DNA of 8,781 bases. Origin: Sulfurimonas sp. (GTDB lineage Bacteria; Campylobacterota; Campylobacteria; Campylobacterales; Sulfurimonadaceae). Shown piece by piece: positions 5,347 to 8,781 of the stretch. A model generated the notes under the pieces. That model was not told the DNA's origin, searched no databases, and saw nothing but the letters and a program-made list of their open reading frames with translations. The stretch lies in contig NZ_JALNZY010000084.1 in the NCBI RefSeq assembly GCF_023229105.1, forward strand, positions 1 to 8,781, written 5' to 3'. Position 1 is the first letter of the stretch. Every line of letters begins with the position of its first letter. A program made the position numbers and the translations under genes.

Positions 5347-8061
5347 TTATTGTTGTGGGAATGATACATTTAAATTATTTTCCACTCTATTTTTTATGCT
5401 TTCTCCGAGATCTTGCATATTTGGCAGCTGAATATTTTCCGTAAATTCGGTAAAATCAATCTTAGACAAATCTAGCTTTTGAAATTCTTCCGGAGTAAAA
5501 CCTTTGCACTCAGGATTAGAGGCAGTTCCCCAACCTTTGTTAAGTTGTGGACGACCTTGCTCGTTGATAATACGTGCAAGTTCAGAGTTAAAGCAGCAGC
5601 TAGACTTTTTCTTTTGAACACAAATTCTTGCGAATCCAAGCCTTAATTTTCTTGAACAAAATTCCCCTACATAATGACAATTACCTGCTTTTCTTTTTTG
5701 TGCCAATATTTTCTCTTCAGAAGAGCATCTAATAAGTCCAAATAAAAGTGCATTATCACTGCAACACTCGCTTCCGTCTAGCACTCCATATAAATCCCAA
5801 CTTCTACATGCAGCAGAAGTGCCACCAAACAAGTACAATTGCCCATCACATGCACCTGTCTGTTGGTTCCATCCATCATCATCTCCATCTTGAGAACCGA
5901 CTTCCGTATCTGTGTGTTCCATATCATTAGCATCTACACAAGGATGAGGGGAGCATTGCCATGCATGTTCTCCGTCGGTACATATTTGTTCTGCATCGTA
6001 CGGGCAAACATAATTTTGTTGTACGCAGTTATTACTCGGCGGGTTCACATCTGTGTAATCTTCTCCTCCCTCATTCGTAGGTACATAACTTTCATTATAA
6101 ACATTTGTATCGGCGTTGCAATGGTATGTATAATAAAGGTAAGAAGTGGAGATAGGATTGCTACGCGTTACGTCCGTATCATAACACGCGTTCTGCCCCA
6201 AAGAGCCGCAGTAAGACTTCCATTCTTCCCCGTTTGCGGTTGCGGCTTGTTTTATGCTTAGTAGGATATCTTCTTCCGTAAAATCTCCCCGATTATTATA
6301 CATGTCTACCCACCAATCATAGCCTGCTTGGTCGGGGCATCTACATAAATGGTCTACGTAGGCACTGTAAATAAAATTATCTTGAAAATTGCCGCTACAT
6401 GTAGGGGCGGTATTGTAAGCGGAAGAGTTATTGATACTAGGACATCCGTTCGTGCTAAATGTCTCTCCGTTTAGTGTTGCGGCGATGTGGAAAGCTTCGT
6501 ATGTAAGATAATAATCTCCTATATCGTTTAGCTCGGCAAGCCAATAGTTATAGCCTGCTTGGTCGGGGCAGCGGCATAAATGGTCTGTGTAGAGACTTTT
6601 TAACCATTCATTAGTAAAAGAGCCGCTACATGTAATACTGTTTTGAGTGCCGCTGCCCGTGCAATAGTGGTCTTGTGTTGCAGGCATACAAGTATCGGTT
6701 ATATGTGTACATGTAGTACCGCTTCTTGTATCTCCGCTGTTACAACTATAAGTAGTCGAAGAAGATGCAGAATAAGAACAGTCGTAAGTGGAAGTTGAAG
6801 AAGATGCAGAATAAGAACCTCCCCCTGTACATGTAAGAGGAGCAAAATAATTACAGTTGGTCATACGGGGGCTTCCATCGGCACATGTACCAGAAAAACC
6901 GCCCGGAGAAGCTCCACTAGGGCAACTATTAGGACAAATACTTGCAGCTGCTGTAGGCTTTTTGCAGCCACCATTAAATTTCCAATACCCACTTGGGCAA
7001 GAGCAAACAGGAGATATCGTACATGTAGTGTCGCTTCTTGTACCTCCATTCGGACAACTATAAGAAGTCGTACTACAAATTTTATTACATGTAGTGCCGC
7101 TTCTTGTACCTCCATTCGGACAACTATAAGAAGTCGAGGAAGATGCAGTATATGTTTCCGTATCACAGCACTCTGCACCGTCTAACACTCCCGTAGGGCA
7201 GTTGTAGTTCGTTCCCATCGACGTATCTCTTATGTCTACGTCGTAGCAATCCGTTACTACGTTATTGTTTACTGCCGTTGCAGTACCGTCAGGACATCCT
7301 AAAGTCGTGCCCGAATGCTCTTGTGAATAGCCGTCGTTTGTGTTTTGAGTGTTGTTGCAAGGAGCTAAGTTTGCAGGGCAGTAAGATACACCGTTTTCAT
7401 CAGTTTCACACTGCATCAGCTGCCCACTTTCTGCTATTAAACCATCTGTTGAGCTCACGGCAGTATTACAATGTAAATCTACTAATTCGCTAGAATCATC
7501 ACTATTAAAACACTCTGGAACAGTATCAAATTCATATATTGCTAAAAACTTTGCAGGATTATTATATTCATCATTATGATTACCAAAATCATACCATTTG
7601 TAATTTACTGAACTTAAAGCTACCCAATGCTCTCCAAGCGGCGATATTTCAATTAACTGATTGATATCGCTTATTTTTAAAAGATTATCAGGTTGATTTA
7701 CTTCCCAATTACTGTAGTTTAATGCATTATTATTTATGGTTTTAAATCGACTACTATCATAACTACAGCTGCCAGATTCATAGCAGTAATTGTTGGAGAG
7801 CAAAGGATCATGAACACCTATCCAAGCAAACTGATTTCCGAGAACTAAAGAAGCTAAAAATTCATTCTCATCTTGACTGCTTGGAACTGCCAGATATCCA
7901 TCTGCTGCTTCGGCAAATGTTTTCGCATATGTAAAGGTAAGTCTGTCTTTTGTAGCAGTATAGTAATGTCCGTTATACTCTACAAACGTTCCAAATTGTC
8001 CACAAACTAAAGCAAAAGATTTTATTGCGAACACTAGCGCAAGTACGATTAATTTTAACAT
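5347..8061 (-). CDS. traN: TraN-type mating-pair stabilisation protein with lectin-like and DUF4214-like modules
   Basis: A secreted, probably outer-membrane protein that stabilises donor–recipient contact in F-type conjugation. A signal peptide covers about residues 1–17 (basic start, hydrophobic core); Cys20 has no lipobox. Residues about 22–178 look like a C-type lectin fold (WIGVHDP at 80–86, NWEVNQPDN at 118–126, KWYDFG at 155–160, terminal AIYEF). Next is a Cys-rich linker with three SCxxGxTRSxTTC repeats (310–325, 332–347, 436–451). Two DUF4214-like units follow (about 478–533 and 555–614), each containing DHLCRCPDQAGYxxW. The C-terminus (about 745–875) carries the TraN signature: EEKxLAxKRxxGNCHYVGEFCS, then CCFNSELARIINEQGRPQL, GWGTASNPECKGFTPEEF and LDLSKIDFTEF. 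It has about 57 cysteines by hand count. At 904 residues it is longer than F TraN (about 600), the excess being the extra modules. The disulfide isomerase gene ends 40 bases upstream. No clear Shine-Dalgarno beyond a GAGAG about 12 bases before the ATG. Confidence 0.9.
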   Translation of the reverse strand: MLKLIVLALVFAIKSFALVCGQFGTFVEYNGHYYTATKDRLTFTYAKTFAEAADGYLAVPSSQDENEFLASLVLGNQFAWIGVHDPLLSNNYCYESGSCSYDSSRFKTINNNALNYSNWEVNQPDNLLKISDINQLIEISPLGEHWVALSSVNYKWYDFGNHNDEYNNPAKFLAIYEFDTVPECFNSDDSSELVDLHCNTAVSSTDGLIAESGQLMQCETDENGVSYCPANLAPCNNTQNTNDGYSQEHSGTTLGCPDGTATAVNNNVVTDCYDVDIRDTSMGTNYNCPTGVLDGAECCDTETYTASSSTSYSCPNGGTRSGTTCNKICSTTSYSCPNGGTRSDTTCTISPVCSCPSGYWKFNGGCKKPTAAASICPNSCPSGASPGGFSGTCADGSPRMTNCNYFAPLTCTGGGSYSASSSTSTYDCSYSASSSTTYSCNSGDTRSGTTCTHITDTCMPATQDHYCTGSGTQNSITCSGSFTNEWLKSLYTDHLCRCPDQAGYNYWLAELNDIGDYYLTYEAFHIAATLNGETFSTNGCPSINNSSAYNTAPTCSGNFQDNFIYSAYVDHLCRCPDQAGYDWWVDMYNNRGDFTEEDILLSIKQAATANGEEWKSYCGSLGQNACYDTDVTRSNPISTSYLYYTYHCNADTNVYNESYVPTNEGGEDYTDVNPPSNNCVQQNYVCPYDAEQICTDGEHAWQCSPHPCVDANDMEHTDTEVGSQDGDDDGWNQQTGACDGQLYLFGGTSAACRSWDLYGVLDGSECCSDNALLFGLIRCSSEEKILAQKRKAGNCHYVGEFCSRKLRLGFARICVQKKKSSCCFNSELARIINEQGRPQLNKGWGTASNPECKGFTPEEFQKLDLSKIDFTEFTENIQLPNMQDLGESIKNRVENNLNVSFPQQ
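6319..6586 (-). repeat. Duplicated DUF4214-like coding segment within traN
   Basis: A conserved 37-base core occurs at 6319–6355 and 6550–6586, offset 231 bases (77 codons). It encodes the shared DHLCRCPDQAGY segment of the two units. The first 21 bases, ATAGCCTGCTTGGTCGGGGCA, are identical, while the surrounding segments have diverged in both DNA and protein, so this is an older internal duplication than the 50-bp repeat further upstream in the gene. Confidence 0.85.
6709..7136 (-). repeat. 50-bp coding repeats in the Cys-rich linker of traN
   Basis: Copies lie at 7021–7070 and 7087–7136 (49 of 50 bases identical, 66-base offset), with a more diverged third copy at 6709–6758 (about four fifths identical). 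They encode the SYSCPNGGTRSxTTC unit. A 22-base repeat encoding Ser-Ala-Ser-Ser-Ser also occurs at 6758–6779 and 6797–6818, with a related piece just after 7136. Offsets of 66 and 39 bases are multiples of three, so unit gain or loss would keep the frame. Confidence 0.88.
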
Positions 8062-8101
8062 CTCTAGCTGCTCTCTGCTCGTGTATATTCAATACGATTT
8101 T

Positions 8102-8781
8102 TCATTTTAAATACACCTCAAGTTTCGGTATGTCAGCACCGTTAATTATTTGTACTATCTCTTGTTTTTTACTATCTATTACATAGATTTTTGGAGTACC
8201 TGCAACCTTAAGCTCTTTCGCTAAAATCTCCATCTCCTCAAGCTGTTTTTTTGCATCTTCTGTGATTGCAATCTTTGGAACACTGCCGGAATGTATATCT
8301 TCAAGTGCCTTTTTGAAGTCTTTAGAAGATAGGGCTATTTGACTCCACTCTTTAGCGTTTTTATGGAACGGCAACGGGGTAAAAACATAATGAACCGTTG
8401 TATCGTTTTCAGCAAAGAAATTCTCTACAGTTTTACAGAAAGGACATTCAGGATCTGTGAAAAGTACAAAAGAGTAATCATTTTGAGAGCCTTTGTTAAA
8501 TGTAGCTTTTTTTGCAGGTTTTAGCAGCTTATCTACAGGTGTATTTTGCATTGCTTTATTTGTAAGTTCTTCTTGCCATTTCAGCCTTTTATTTGCGGTA
8601 ATTGAATAGCCATTTTTATTCATTATCTCGCCAAAAAGCATAATTTCCTTAAATGGATTTGCATAGATTATTTGCCCATTATCAAAATAGACTTCATAGA
8701 ATCCATCAATACCAGACTTTTGATATTTTGCAATATTTGTGTTTGGAAGCAAGGTTTGTAGAAATTGTAATTCCGTGTTTT
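8102..8781 (-). CDS. dsbC: DsbC-like thiol:disulfide interchange protein, N-terminus off the window
   Basis: A periplasmic disulfide isomerase of the DsbC/DsbG type that would reshuffle wrong disulfides in exported proteins. The frame stays open to the window edge (residues TELQFLQTLLPNTN lead into the visible domain), so the TTG at 8752 is not the true start and the signal peptide is outside. Visible first is a DsbC N-terminal dimerisation domain (GIDGFYEVYFDNGQIIYANP, then LFGEI), a linker helix, and a thioredoxin fold with active site CPFC (residues 103–106 from codon 8752) and the cis-proline loop GTPK (185–188). Visible length is 225 codons, close to a complete mature DsbC. The gene ends in TGA 40 bases before traN. 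The neighbour is extremely rich in cysteine, so TraN is its most likely client; DsbC homologues are commonly found in conjugation clusters. Confidence 0.9.
   Translation of the reverse strand, partial: NTELQFLQTLLPNTNIAKYQKSGIDGFYEVYFDNGQIIYANPFKEIMLFGEIMNKNGYSITANKRLKWQEELTNKAMQNTPVDKLLKPAKKATFNKGSQNDYSFVLFTDPECPFCKTVENFFAENDTTVHYVFTPLPFHKNAKEWSQIALSSKDFKKALEDIHSGSVPKIAITEDAKKQLEEMEILAKELKVAGTPKIYVIDSKKQEIVQIINGADIPKLEVYLK

Larger units (their letters stand above)
4623..8781. mobile_element. Terminal part of a probable integrative conjugative element (F-type transfer genes)
   Basis: The element is inferred from two things seen together: a tRNA-Met 3' fragment at its edge, and a minus-strand operon containing a TraN-type mating-pair protein preceded by a DsbC-like isomerase, as in F-type (MPF-F) conjugation clusters. 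The operon runs toward the attachment site. No integrase, relaxase or coupling protein is in the window; they would have to lie beyond 8781. A mobilised remnant or an integrated plasmid are alternatives. Confidence 0.62.

Noticed and set aside
5839..6261. Plus-strand 140-codon open frame
   Set aside because: It lies entirely antisense to traN, has no ribosome binding site or recognisable domain, and arises from the higher-GC repetitive coding strand.
6709..7136. CRISPR-like array of spaced repeats
   Set aside because: The repeats are in frame, encode the SCPNGGTRSGTTC unit of TraN, and are irregular in spacing and sequence.
6861..7178. Minus-strand 105-codon open frame
   Set aside because: It is an alternative frame of traN; its apparent internal repeats simply mirror the 50-bp traN repeats.
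8002..8004. Lipoprotein anchor at Cys20 of TraN
   Set aside because: The residues before the cysteine (ALV) do not fit a lipobox, since valine is at the −1 position; a standard signal peptidase I site near residue 17 is more likely.
8750..8752. TTG as the start codon of the DsbC-like protein
   Set aside because: The frame stays open to base 8781, the upstream residues fit a DsbC N-terminal domain, and a signal peptide is required but not yet reached.

Overview
The window is AT-rich and bacterial. It most resembles a member of the Campylobacterota (Sulfurimonas-type). This rests on the low GC, the style of the dCache–PAS histidine kinase, and a tRNA-Met 3' end that looks like the version I recall from that group. 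This placement is an inference from memory, not a database result.

Left part (1–2364): the plus strand carries most of a membrane sensor histidine kinase whose N-terminus lies off the left edge. Just after it are a ribosome binding site and an ATG, but that reading frame is closed by two in-frame TAG codons within 80 bases. It looks like the stub of a gene broken where the next module begins.

Middle part (2365–4414): a compact type II restriction-modification module. A beta-class DNA methyltransferase (minus strand) diverges from a controller (C) protein gene and a ScaI-like restriction endonuclease (plus strand). The C gene and the endonuclease gene overlap by one base (TAATG). Two 11-bp C-boxes lie in the divergent intergenic region just upstream of an apparently leaderless C gene. 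This is the usual layout for delayed endonuclease expression after entry into a new host.

Boundary (4415–4872): no gene. It holds a 46-bp fragment of a tRNA-Met gene, running from the anticodon loop to CCA on the minus strand, and then a tandem 12-bp direct repeat. A tRNA 3' fragment without its 5' half is the typical scar (attL/attR) left by a tyrosine-recombinase element. Its polarity puts the mobile element to the right and the original chromosomal flank, or a second insertion, to the left.

Right part (4873–8781, all minus strand): the end of a conjugation operon read toward the boundary, in the order DsbC-like disulfide isomerase (N-terminus off the right edge), a 904-aa TraN-type mating-pair stabilisation protein, a 60-aa unknown protein, and an 81-aa winged-helix protein that may be an excisionase. 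TraN has a recognisable TraN C-terminus. Its N-terminal two thirds is built from a C-type-lectin-like domain, Cys-rich 16-residue repeats and two DUF4214-like units. This suggests an integrative conjugative element with an F-type transfer system and an elaborate recipient-binding adhesin, folded with help from the adjacent disulfide isomerase. The TraN architecture is the most interesting item in the window.
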